Shown: positions 18,630-26,512 of the stretch, in pieces
Layout: every line of letters starts with the position of its first letter
Position numbering within the stretch: position 1 is the stretch's first letter
Origin: a bacterium
Lineage (GTDB): Bacteria > Myxococcota_A > UBA9160 > UBA4427
Assembly: GCA_030432735.1 (NCBI GenBank)
Contig: JAUIMK010000008.1
Coordinates: 1 to 37,433 of the forward strand
DNA length: 37,433 nt
Direction of reading: 5' to 3'
The notes under the pieces: model-generated
Told to the model about the DNA's origin: nothing
The model's database searches: none
Seen by the model: the letters and a program-made list of their open reading frames with translations, nothing else
Program-made: the position numbers and the translations under genes

Positions 18630-19201
18630 CCGCGAACGACCGGGACCGTGAACGCTTCCCCGGCGCGATCATCCGCGCCTACGGAGACCTCTTCCCCGCG
18701 ATCGACGCGTCGGCCTGGGTCGCGCCCGGTGCGACCGTCGTGGGCGACGTGGAGATCGGCCCGCTGTCGAGCGTCTTCTACGGCTCCGTCCTGCGCGGCG
18801 ACGTCCACCACATCCGGATCGGGGCCCGCACCAACCTGCAGGACCAGTCGACGGTCCACGTCACGAGCGGACGCCACCCCTCGATCCTCGGCGACGAGAT
18901 CACGGTCGGGCATCGCGCCGTCGTCCACGGCTGTCGCGTCGGCGACGGGGCGCTGATCGGGATCGGCGCGATCGTCCTCGATGGCGCCGTCGTCGGGGAA
19001 GACGCGCTCGTGGCGGCGGGGGCCGTCGTGCGTCCGGGGCAGGTCGTGTCCCCCGCGACGCTCTGGGCCGGGGTGCCCGCGAAGGAGATCCGACCTCTTT
19101 CGGCGGAGGAGATCCGGCTCCAGCGCGAGCGGACGCTGGCCTACGTCGAGACCGCGGCGACCCACGCGGCGAGTGGCGGGACCCCCTCGAATCCGGTCTG
19201 A
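18626..19201 (+). CDS. Gamma carbonic anhydrase-family protein (left-handed beta-helix)
   Basis: [78 protein letters not shown] start in a TTGA overlap with the cysK stop. Confidence 0.9.
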   Translation: MTANDRDRERFPGAIIRAYGDLFPAIDASAWVAPGATVVGDVEIGPLSSVFYGSVLRGDVHHIRIGARTNLQDQSTVHVTSGRHPSILGDEITVGHRAVVHGCRVGDGALIGIGAIVLDGAVVGEDALVAAGAVVRPGQVVSPATLWAGVPAKEIRPLSAEEIRLQRERTLAYVETAATHAASGGTPSNPV

Positions 19202-19286
19202 GGGAGCCCTCGTCGGCTCTCCCCGCGTCGGTTGCGCTCTCGTTGCGCGTGGACTGCCGACGGGACCGAATTCGACGACGGCGCGC

Positions 19287-19314
19287 TTGAATTTTCGCGC
19301 CCGAGCGAGACAAT
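19287..19314 (+). promoter_or_regulatory. Candidate promoter TTGAAT-N16-GACAAT directly upstream of the TetR ATG
   Basis: 4/6 matches to both consensus hexamers, in a relatively AT-rich patch; -10-like element ends 6 nt before ATG. Confidence 0.4.
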
Positions 19315-19320
19315 CCACGC

Positions 19321-20001
19321 ATGTCCCGAGACCAGAAGAAGGCGGAGAGCCGCAGGCGGATCCTGGAGGCCGCCCGCGACGTGTTCTTCCGCGACGGATT
19401 CATGAGCGCGAACCTCGACGAGATGGCGGAGAAGGCCGGCGTCGCGAAGGGCACGCTCTACCGCTACTTCGAGAGCAAGGCGGATCTCTACGTCGCGGTC
19501 CTGACGAACAACCACGAGATCTTCCTCGAGCAGATGCGCGTGGCGGGACAGCAGGGCGAAACGGCCCTCGAGCGCGTCCGTTCGATCGCGCGCTTCTACT
19601 TCGACCATTGGATGGAGCACCCCGACTACTTCCTGATCTTCTGGGCCGTCGACAACGAGAGCGTGATCGGTGAGCTGCCTCGGAGCGAGCTCGAGAAGAT
19701 CTCCGAGTTCTGGGAGCGGAACCTGAACGTGATCCACGAGGCCCTGGTCTACGGCGTCGAGCGGGGCGAGTTCGTCCAATGCGACACCTGGGAGGTGGCG
19801 ACCATGCTGTGGAGCGTCGCGGACAGCCTCATCGAATCGGACAACACCCGCGCGCGACGACAGATCCGCCGCCGCCCGCTCGAGCCGCTCTTCATGCACG
19901 CCGTCGACGTGATCATGCGCGGAATCCTGGTCGACCCCTCGGTGGTGTCGCTCGCGCCGCCCGCCGAGGAGAAGAAGAGCACGCTGGTCAAGCTGGGGTA
20001 G
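19321..20001 (+). CDS. TetR/AcrR family transcriptional regulator
   Basis: N-terminal HTH: RRRILEAARDVFFRDGFMSANLDEMAEKAGVAKGTLYRYFESKADLYVAVL. Confidence 0.93.
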   Translation: MSRDQKKAESRRRILEAARDVFFRDGFMSANLDEMAEKAGVAKGTLYRYFESKADLYVAVLTNNHEIFLEQMRVAGQQGETALERVRSIARFYFDHWMEHPDYFLIFWAVDNESVIGELPRSELEKISEFWERNLNVIHEALVYGVERGEFVQCDTWEVATMLWSVADSLIESDNTRARRQIRRRPLEPLFMHAVDVIMRGILVDPSVVSLAPPAEEKKSTLVKLG

Positions 20002-20059
20002 CCCCGGCGCGCCGGATCCTGCGTCGCCGCCACGCGCGCGAGTGCTGTACCCTCGGCGC

Positions 20060-22759
20060 GTGACGAAAACCGCCGCCCCCCGACTGGTCGTGATCGATGG
20101 CGCGAACGCCATCTATCGCGCGTTCTTTGCGATTCCCAACCTGCGCGCGCCCGACGGCACGCCGACGAACGCGGCCTACGGCTTCGCGACGATGCTCGCG
20201 AAGGTGCTCCGGGAGGAGCAGCCGACCCACGTGGCCTACGCCGCGGATCCCCGGGGCGGCTCGTTCCGCAAGGCGCTCTACCCCGAGTACAAGGCCGGGC
20301 GCGACAAGCAGCCCGAAGACCTGAGCGCCCAGCTCCCGCTGGTCGCCGAGCTCTGCGAAGCGTTCGGTGTGAAGCAGCTCGAGGTCCCCGACTTCGAGGC
20401 GGACGACGTGATCGCGAGCCTCGTCGCGACGGCGCCGGCGGGCGCGGAAATCTGCATCGTCTCGACGGACAAGGACCTGATGCAGCTCGTCCGTCCCGGG
20501 GTCGAGCTGCTCGACAGCGCCAAGGACCGGCGCATCGATGCCGCCGTCGTCGAAGAGCGATTCGGGGTGCCGCCGGAGCAGCTGCTCGACGTCCGGTCCC
20601 TGGTCGGGGATCCCTCGGACAACATCCCCGGCGTGAAGGGGATCGGCGAGAAGGGCGCGGCGAAGCTGATCCGCGAGTTCGGGGATCTCGAAGCGCTCCT
20701 CGAGCGGGCCGAAGAGGTGAAGGCGAAGCGCGCGCGAGAGGGGCTCCTCGAGCACGCGGAGGATGCGCGGCTCTCGCGGAAGCTCTCGACGCTCCGCGAC
20801 GACGTTCCGCTCGAGCCGGACTGGTCGGGGCTCGAGGTCCAGGCGCCCGACGAGGACCGCTTGCGCGAGCTCTACACGAAGCTCGGCTTCACGCGGCTGC
20901 TCGACACGCTGGCCGGCGAGGGGAAGGACGGGGGCGCGGCGGACGGCGGGGCGGCGACCGAGGTCGCGACGACCTTCGTCCGCGACGAGGACGCCCTCGA
21001 GTCCGCGCTCGAAGACCTCTCCGGAGCAGAGCGGATCGCGGTCCACGCGGTGACGTCGGAGGGGACGGCCGTCTCGCGTCGCCTGCTCGGGCTCGCGCTC
21101 TGCGGGGAAGAGGGGAAGGCGAGCTACCTCGCGATCGCGGGCGAGGGCCTCCTCGACCGCGAGGGCGTCGCGCCCGAGGCGGCGGCGGGCGCGCTCCGGA
21201 GGCTCCTCGTCGAGGGCGACGCCCGGTGGTCGGCCTTCGATACGAAGGGAACGCAGAGCCTCTTCGCCGAGCTGGGACAGGAGCTCCCGCTGCCGGAGGT
21301 CGACGTCGAGGTCGCGGGTCACATGATCGACGCGACCGGCGCGCATCAGCTCGGGCCGCTCGCGATGGAGCATCTCGGTCGCAGCGTGGCGTCCTGGGAG
21401 GAGCTCGCGGGACGGGGCGCGAAGGCGAAGTCGGTGGAGGAGCTCGGGATCGAGGCCGTCGGCCCCTGGGCCGGTGCGCAGGCGTCCGCCGTCCTCGCGC
21501 TCGGCGAGGTGCTCCGGGCGCGGCTCGACGCCGACGAGCTGATCTCCCTCTTCGACGACGTCGAGATTCCGCTGACCGCGGTGCTCTCGAAGATGGAGCG
21601 CGCCGGCGTCCGGATCGACGAAGACCACCTCTCCCATCTGTCCAGCGAGTACGAGGCGGAGCTCGCGCGGATCGAGAAGGAGATCCACGAGCTCGCCGGG
21701 GAGGAGTTCCTGATCAGCAGCCCCAAGCAGCTCTCGGTGATCCTCTTCGAGAAGCTCGGACTTCCGATCCTGAAGAAGACGAAGACCGGCTACTCGACCG
21801 CGGAGAGCGTGCTCGAGCAGCTCCAGGAACACCACCCGCTGCCGGGGCGGATCCTCGCCTGGCGCAAGCTCGCGAAGCTGAAGAGCACCTACATCGACGC
21901 GCTGCCTCCGCTCGTCGACGAGCGGACCGGGCGCATCCACCCGAGCTTCCACCAGCTGGGCGCGGCGACCGGGCGCCTCTCCGCCTCGAACCCGAACGTC
22001 CAGAACATCCCGATCCGGGGCAGCGAGGGGGCGCGCATCCGCGAAGCCTTCGTGCCCGCGGAAGGCCGGGTGCTGCTCGCGGCGGACTACTCCCAGGTCG
22101 AGCTGCGGATCGTGGCCCACTATTCGGGAGACCCGTCGCTGATCGATGCGTTCAAGCACGGGCACGACATCCACCGACGCACCGCCGCCGAGGTCGCCGG
22201 AATCGATCTCGAGGACGTCGACGACGAGATGCGCGCCCGCGCGAAGGCCGTGAACTTCGGGATCATCTATGGCTCTTCGGCGTTCGGCCTCGCCCAGCAG
22301 CTCGGCATCGCCGCGGGAGAGGCACAGGAGACGATCGACGCCTACTTCGAACGCTATGCCGGCGTGCGCCGCTTCCTGGACGAGACGAAGGCGCAGGCAA
22401 AGAAGGACGGCTTCGTGCGGACCTGGATGGGGAGGCGGCGCTACCTCCCCGATCTGAACTCGCGGAACCGGGTGCTGCGTCAGGCGGCGGAGCGGATGGC
22501 GACGAACACGGTGATCCAGGGGACCGCGGCGGATCTGATCAAGAAGGCGATGGTCGACGTCGACCGGGCCCTCGAGGCGGCGGATCTCTCCGCCACGATG
22601 ATCATGCAGGTCCACGACGAGCTCGTCTTCGAGACGCCCGAGGAGGAGCGCGAGGCGCTCACGCGCCTCGTCATCGAGCAGATGGAGCAGGTGGCGGAGC
22701 TCTCGGTGCCGCTCACGGTGGACGTCGGATTCGGGATGAACTGGCGGGACGCGCACTAG
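20060..22759 (+). CDS. polA: DNA polymerase I
   Basis: 5' nuclease domain (LVVIDGANAIYRAFF, DFEADDVIASL, GVKGIGEKGAAKLI) and polymerase motifs (AADYSQVELRIVAHYSGD, RAKAVNFGIIYG, MQVHDELVFE). GTG at 20060. Confidence 0.95.
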   Translation: MTKTAAPRLVVIDGANAIYRAFFAIPNLRAPDGTPTNAAYGFATMLAKVLREEQPTHVAYAADPRGGSFRKALYPEYKAGRDKQPEDLSAQLPLVAELCEAFGVKQLEVPDFEADDVIASLVATAPAGAEICIVSTDKDLMQLVRPGVELLDSAKDRRIDAAVVEERFGVPPEQLLDVRSLVGDPSDNIPGVKGIGEKGAAKLIREFGDLEALLERAEEVKAKRAREGLLEHAEDARLSRKLSTLRDDVPLEPDWSGLEVQAPDEDRLRELYTKLGFTRLLDTLAGEGKDGGAADGGAATEVATTFVRDEDALESALEDLSGAERIAVHAVTSEGTAVSRRLLGLALCGEEGKASYLAIAGEGLLDREGVAPEAAAGALRRLLVEGDARWSAFDTKGTQSLFAELGQELPLPEVDVEVAGHMIDATGAHQLGPLAMEHLGRSVASWEELAGRGAKAKSVEELGIEAVGPWAGAQASAVLALGEVLRARLDADELISLFDDVEIPLTAVLSKMERAGVRIDEDHLSHLSSEYEAELARIEKEIHELAGEEFLISSPKQLSVILFEKLGLPILKKTKTGYSTAESVLEQLQEHHPLPGRILAWRKLAKLKSTYIDALPPLVDERTGRIHPSFHQLGAATGRLSASNPNVQNIPIRGSEGARIREAFVPAEGRVLLAADYSQVELRIVAHYSGDPSLIDAFKHGHDIHRRTAAEVAGIDLEDVDDEMRARAKAVNFGIIYGSSAFGLAQQLGIAAGEAQETIDAYFERYAGVRRFLDETKAQAKKDGFVRTWMGRRRYLPDLNSRNRVLRQAAERMATNTVIQGTAADLIKKAMVDVDRALEAADLSATMIMQVHDELVFETPEEEREALTRLVIEQMEQVAELSVPLTVDVGFGMNWRDAH

Positions 22760-22934
22760 TCCTCCGCCTGCGGGCGCTCGGCGGGGGACCTCCGGCTGCT
22801 CCGCCGCCTGCGGGCGCTCGGCGGGACCTCCGGCTGCTCCTCCGCCTGCGGGCGCTCGGCGGGGGACCTCCGGCTGCTCCGCCGCCTGCGGGCGCTCGGC
22901 GGGACCTCCGCTGCTCCTCCGCCTGCGCGTGCGG
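22760..22934. repeat. GC-rich minisatellite of about 4.5 copies of a ~40-nt unit immediately after the polA stop
   Basis: Units 22760-22799 (40 nt), 22800-22837 (38), 22838-22877 (40, identical to unit 1), 22878-22914 (37), plus a degenerate partial copy. Core tcc(t/g)ccgcctgcgggcgctcggcggg(gg)acctcc(g)gctgc. Confidence 0.92.
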
Positions 22935-22948
22935 TGCGGGGGAGATGC

Positions 22949-23121
22949 CGGGGGTTCCCCGCGGGAGCCCTGTTGGGCGGGAGAACGAAAAAAAACGACG
23001 GGGAGACCGAGTTTTCGTGACACGTTGCCCGGGAAGCGCCCACTTCCCATGTACAAAAGCCGAATTCCCCTTCCCAGGGATGCCCGGAACACTCCTCGTG
23101 GGTGTTCCGGGTTTTGCTTTT
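22949..23121 (+). ncRNA. Candidate structured RNA or polA 3' UTR element with consecutive hairpins ending in an intrinsic terminator
   Basis: Hairpins: cgggg/ccccg; gccc-tgtt-gggc; acgaaaa/ttttcgt; gggaag-cgccca-cttccc; cccggaacac/gtgttccggg followed by TTTTGCTTTT. The segment is visibly more AT-rich than its surroundings. Confidence 0.4.
23083..23121 (+). terminator. Rho-independent terminator
   Basis: Perfect 10-bp stem cccggaacac (23083-23092) / gtgttccggg (23102-23111) followed by ttttgctttt. Confidence 0.85.
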
Positions 23122-23185
23122 GGGGCCTCGCCTCGGGCCCTCGCCTGGTGGGCGCCTGCTCGACCACAGGCCCGTCCGCGCGGTG

Positions 23186-24190
23186 TCAGGCGCGCGCGAA
23201 GACGCTGACCGCGAAGCGTTCTCCCGCGTCCCGGATCTGCGCCTCGACGCGCAGGGAAGCGCCTCTCGCGAGCGCGTCGATCTCTTCGGGACCGTATTTG
23301 TGGGAGTCCTCGGTGTGGATCCGCTCGCCGGCCCGAAAGGCGACTTCGAGGTCGGCACCCGGGATCTCGACCCGTTGAGCGGCCAGGCTCTCGAGGAAGC
23401 TCTTCACCGCGCCCGAGTCCTCGTCGTAGCGGACGACGTGCCGGAACGCGTCGAGATCGAAGTTTCCGCCGAGCTCGCGGTTGATGCGTGCGAGCAGGTT
23501 GAGGTCGAAGCGGGCGGTGACCCCGTCGGCGTCGTCGTCGGCCGCCTCGAGCACCGCCGGATCCTTTCGCAGGTCGATGCCGACGAGCAGGCGATCGTCG
23601 GTCCGCATGTCGCGCGCGATGCGCGAGACGAACGCCGCGGCCTCGGGCTTGCTCAGGTTGCCGATCGAAGAGCCCAGCCAGAGCGTGAGCGTCGGGCCGA
23701 GATCGAGCGCGCGAAGCTCGGCCAGGCCCGCTTCGTACTCGGCGAGGGCGGGTCGGATCTCGAGCTCCGGGTGATCGCGCCCGAGCCGCTCGATGCTCTC
23801 CTCGAGGGCGGCTCGGGACACGTCGATCGGCGCATAACAGAGCCCGTCGCGGGTCTCGAGGAAGGCGCGGAGCAGGACCTCGGTCTTGATCGCGCTGCCG
23901 CTCCCGAGCTCGACGATCGTCTCGATCCGCGGATGGCGCACGGCCAGGTCGGGGGCGGCGCGTTCGAGGATCTCCGCCTCGGCGCGCGTCAGGTAGTACT
24001 CGGGGAGCTCGCAGATCTGCTCGAAGAGGCGCGAGCCTTCGGCATCGTAGAAGAACTGGCTCGGGAGCGTCTTGCTCGCGCGCGAGAGACCCTCCCGGAC
24101 CGCCTCGCCGAAGTCCAGCTGCGCAGAATCTGGCGGGACCTCGATCCAGTCGATGTCGACGCTTCGATCGGGGGACGCGTTGGATCGCAT
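23186..24190 (-). CDS. egtD: L-histidine N(alpha)-methyltransferase EgtD-like
   Basis: KTLPSQFFYDAEGSRLFEQICELPEYYLTRAEAEIL, ELGSGSAIKTEVLLRAF, LTLWLGSSIGNLSKPEAAAFV, LVGIDLRKDPAVLEAADDDADGVTARF. Confidence 0.92.
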   Translation of the reverse strand: MRSNASPDRSVDIDWIEVPPDSAQLDFGEAVREGLSRASKTLPSQFFYDAEGSRLFEQICELPEYYLTRAEAEILERAAPDLAVRHPRIETIVELGSGSAIKTEVLLRAFLETRDGLCYAPIDVSRAALEESIERLGRDHPELEIRPALAEYEAGLAELRALDLGPTLTLWLGSSIGNLSKPEAAAFVSRIARDMRTDDRLLVGIDLRKDPAVLEAADDDADGVTARFDLNLLARINRELGGNFDLDAFRHVVRYDEDSGAVKSFLESLAAQRVEIPGADLEVAFRAGERIHTEDSHKYGPEEIDALARGASLRVEAQIRDAGERFAVSVFARA

Positions 24191-24251
24191 GCGAGGACCC
24201 TAGCATCGCATTCGCGCGCGTCCGGAGACGTCGCGTTCGGGCCGGCGCGAT

Positions 24252-24788
24252 TCAGGCGAGCAGCTTCGCCTTCGCGACCGCGTACTCCTCCTCCGTGAGC
24301 ACACCCTGCGCCATCAGCTGGTTCAGCTTCTTCAGCTGATCCGCGAGCGCATCGCCCGTCTGCACCTCGACCGGGAAGGACACGTCGGTCGTGACGACGA
24401 GGTCCGCTTCTTCTTCGGTGAGCTCGATGGCGTCTCCGCCCGGCGTCTGGGCGGCCATGCGACCGGACGCGAGGCGCGCCGCGTCTTCGGCAGCGAGGTC
24501 GTCGGCGTTCAGCGAGCTCAGTGCGTTCCCGCGCCGCGCGGCGAGACGCTCGGCGTGGGCCTGGGCGTGTTGGTTCGTTCGGATCGTCGGGTTGAGCTTC
24601 CGCTCGACGCGCTTCTCCGCCTTCGCCATCTCGACCTTGTTGGCGCGCAGGAACTTGATCGCACCGAGACCGAAGGTCGCGAGCGCCGGAAAGAAGGTGA
24701 CCGACGGCAACGTCTGCGTCGTCGTGCCGAGGAACGCGGCGATCGAGAGTCCCATCAGGGCCAGACCAGTCATCCTGGGATCGGACAT
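24252..24788 (-). CDS. SHOCT-domain protein with N-terminal membrane segment(s)
   Basis: C-terminal ALADQLKKLNQLMAQGVLTEEEYAVAKAKLLA is a SHOCT motif. ATG at 24788 preceded by GAGGAAA. Confidence 0.8.
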   Translation of the reverse strand: MSDPRMTGLALMGLSIAAFLGTTTQTLPSVTFFPALATFGLGAIKFLRANKVEMAKAEKRVERKLNPTIRTNQHAQAHAERLAARRGNALSSLNADDLAAEDAARLASGRMAAQTPGGDAIELTEEEADLVVTTDVSFPVEVQTGDALADQLKKLNQLMAQGVLTEEEYAVAKAKLLA

Positions 24789-25052
24789 CGGATTTTCCTC
24801 GAGGGGTGGGGGCGCGCGTCGCGGGAAGCGACGCCTGCCATCGCGCTTCATCGTCGGGACGGCGGGATTCCCTTGAGGTGAATCCCCCGGGATTCTCTCG
24901 AAGATCCCCGCGGGCAACGCCCCGAGGCCCCGTCTCGGAAGAAAATCGAGAAAATGCGCGTCCGCCTTGCCCGCTCCGCGCCGGGCTTCCGCCTTCCAGG
25001 ACAAGAGCGCTGGGCGTCCCCCGCCCGCGCCGGAATCCGGAAGGAGTGACCG

Positions 25053-25760
25053 ATGACCGTTTCGACCCTGAGCCCCGCATCCGCTTCGATGGCCACGCGA
25101 CCGGCGGGCACTGCCGCGCCGATCGCATCGACGGGCCAGGCCGCCCCGGTCCTGTCCATCACGACGGGCCGCCCGGTGGATCCCGCCGTCGCGGAACGCC
25201 GCCGCGAGGACCAGGCGCTCGTGCGCGAGATCCTCGCCGGCTCGGCCGAGGCGTTCGGCCGCCTCTACGAGCTCTACCACCAGCGCCTCTATCGCTTCGC
25301 CGTGAAGCGGCTCGGAGACGCGACGGAGGCCGAGGACGTCGTGCAGGACGTCTTCCTCGAGGTCCACAAGTGCCTGGGCTCCTGGGAGGGACGCTCCTCG
25401 CTCCTGACCTGGATGTTCGGCATCGCCCACCACCAGCTCTGCCGCCGCTTCCGCAAGAAGACGCCGATCGGCGTCCCGATCGAGCAGCTCGAGGCGCAGC
25501 CGCCGGTCGCGCCGGAGGCGCCCTCGGATCGTCGGGTCGAGGCGGCGCGGATGCTCGAGGTCTGCGCGGACGTCCTCGACGCGGAGGTGTCCGAGGCGCA
25601 GCGCGAGATCTTCGACCTCTACTACGGCGAGGGGCACCCGACCAAGGTGATCGCCGAGGAGCTCGGCAAGTCGAATCAGGCGGTGAAGATCAGCCTCTTC
25701 CGAACGCGCCGAGCCATGGAGGCCCGCCTCGAAGAGCACGGCATCCAGGCGAGCGCCTGA
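25053..25760 (+). CDS. ECF-family RNA polymerase sigma factor with long N-terminal extension
   Basis: AFGRLYELYHQRLYRFAVKRLGDATEAEDVVQDVFLEVHK (region 2) and KVIAEELGKSNQAVKISLFRTRRAM (region 4). GGAAGGAG SD. Confidence 0.9.
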   Translation: MTVSTLSPASASMATRPAGTAAPIASTGQAAPVLSITTGRPVDPAVAERRREDQALVREILAGSAEAFGRLYELYHQRLYRFAVKRLGDATEAEDVVQDVFLEVHKCLGSWEGRSSLLTWMFGIAHHQLCRRFRKKTPIGVPIEQLEAQPPVAPEAPSDRRVEAARMLEVCADVLDAEVSEAQREIFDLYYGEGHPTKVIAEELGKSNQAVKISLFRTRRAMEARLEEHGIQASA

Positions 25761-25813
25761 TCGGATCCGGCGCGCCGCGCCGCTCCGGCCGAGCTCCAGA
25801 GCCCTCAGCGCAA

Positions 25814-25837
25814 GCCGGCGCCCACCCGGGCGCCGGC
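25814..25837. terminator. Candidate bidirectional hairpin between convergent ECF sigma genes
   Basis: Perfect 10-bp stem gccggcgccc - accc - gggcgccggc. Confidence 0.5.
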
Positions 25838-25862
25838 GAGAGGCGCGCCGCGCCGACCGACG

Positions 25863-26429
25863 TCAGTCGGCAAGAAAAACGCCGAGGCGCTCCCGGGCGA
25901 GGGCCCAGTCGTTCTTGACCGTGCGCTCGGCCACCTTCACCTCGGCGGCGATCTCCGGGATCGTGAGCCCGCCGAAGACCTTGAGCGTGACGACGAGGGC
26001 GGCGCGTTCGTGCTCTTCGGCGAGGCGTTCGAGGGCGCGCTCCGCGATCTGGAAGCCCTCGTCGTCGGCCTGGACGGAGGGGAAGACCGATTCGTCGAGC
26101 TCCTGCTTCGCCGCGCCCCCGCCGCGCTTGTCCGCGCGGTGGCTCCGGGCGTGGTCGATCAGCACGTGGCGCATGATGCCGGAGGCGGTGTTGTAGAAGT
26201 GGGAGCGGTCCTCCCACTCGTGGGCCATCCGCGTCGAGAGCCGGACGAAGGCCTCGTTCACGACCGCCGTCGCCGAGAGCGTGTGGTCGCTGCGCTCGTT
26301 CCGGACGAGGTTCGCGGCGCGTCGCCTTAGCTCGGGGTAGACCAGCTCCCAGAGTCGATCGGCCATCGTCGCGTCTTCGCCCGCGACGCGAAGGAGCCCC
26401 GTGACCTCGCCGGTACCTTCTTTCGACAT
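25863..26429 (-). CDS. ECF-type sigma factor (TIGR02999-like group)
   Basis: LWELVYPELRRRAANLVRNERSDHTLSATAVVNEAFVRL...FYNTASGIMRHVLIDHARSHRADKRGG...LTIPEIAAEVKVAERTVKNDWALARERL. Confidence 0.9.
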   Translation of the reverse strand: MSKEGTGEVTGLLRVAGEDATMADRLWELVYPELRRRAANLVRNERSDHTLSATAVVNEAFVRLSTRMAHEWEDRSHFYNTASGIMRHVLIDHARSHRADKRGGGAAKQELDESVFPSVQADDEGFQIAERALERLAEEHERAALVVTLKVFGGLTIPEIAAEVKVAERTVKNDWALARERLGVFLAD

Positions 26430-26512
26430 GCGGCGATTCTAGGGCATTCCGACCCGGCCGCTGGGTTCGTGCCTGCGCCGAGCGTCCGCGGACGGGGGAC
26501 GCGATGGCGGGC

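Noticed and set aside
19988-23167. 1059-aa minus-strand ORF antisense to polA
   Set aside because: Mirror of polA codon structure, with no domain motifs; includes the minisatellite as meaningless PAERPQAAEQPEVPRRAPAGGG repeats.
22756-23358. Repeat protein encoded by the minisatellite (PPSARRRRSSRRSPAERPQAEEQPEV...)
   Set aside because: The unit lengths 40/38/40/37 shift frame and the translation reads through the terminator hairpin and into egtD antisense; better explained as non-coding.
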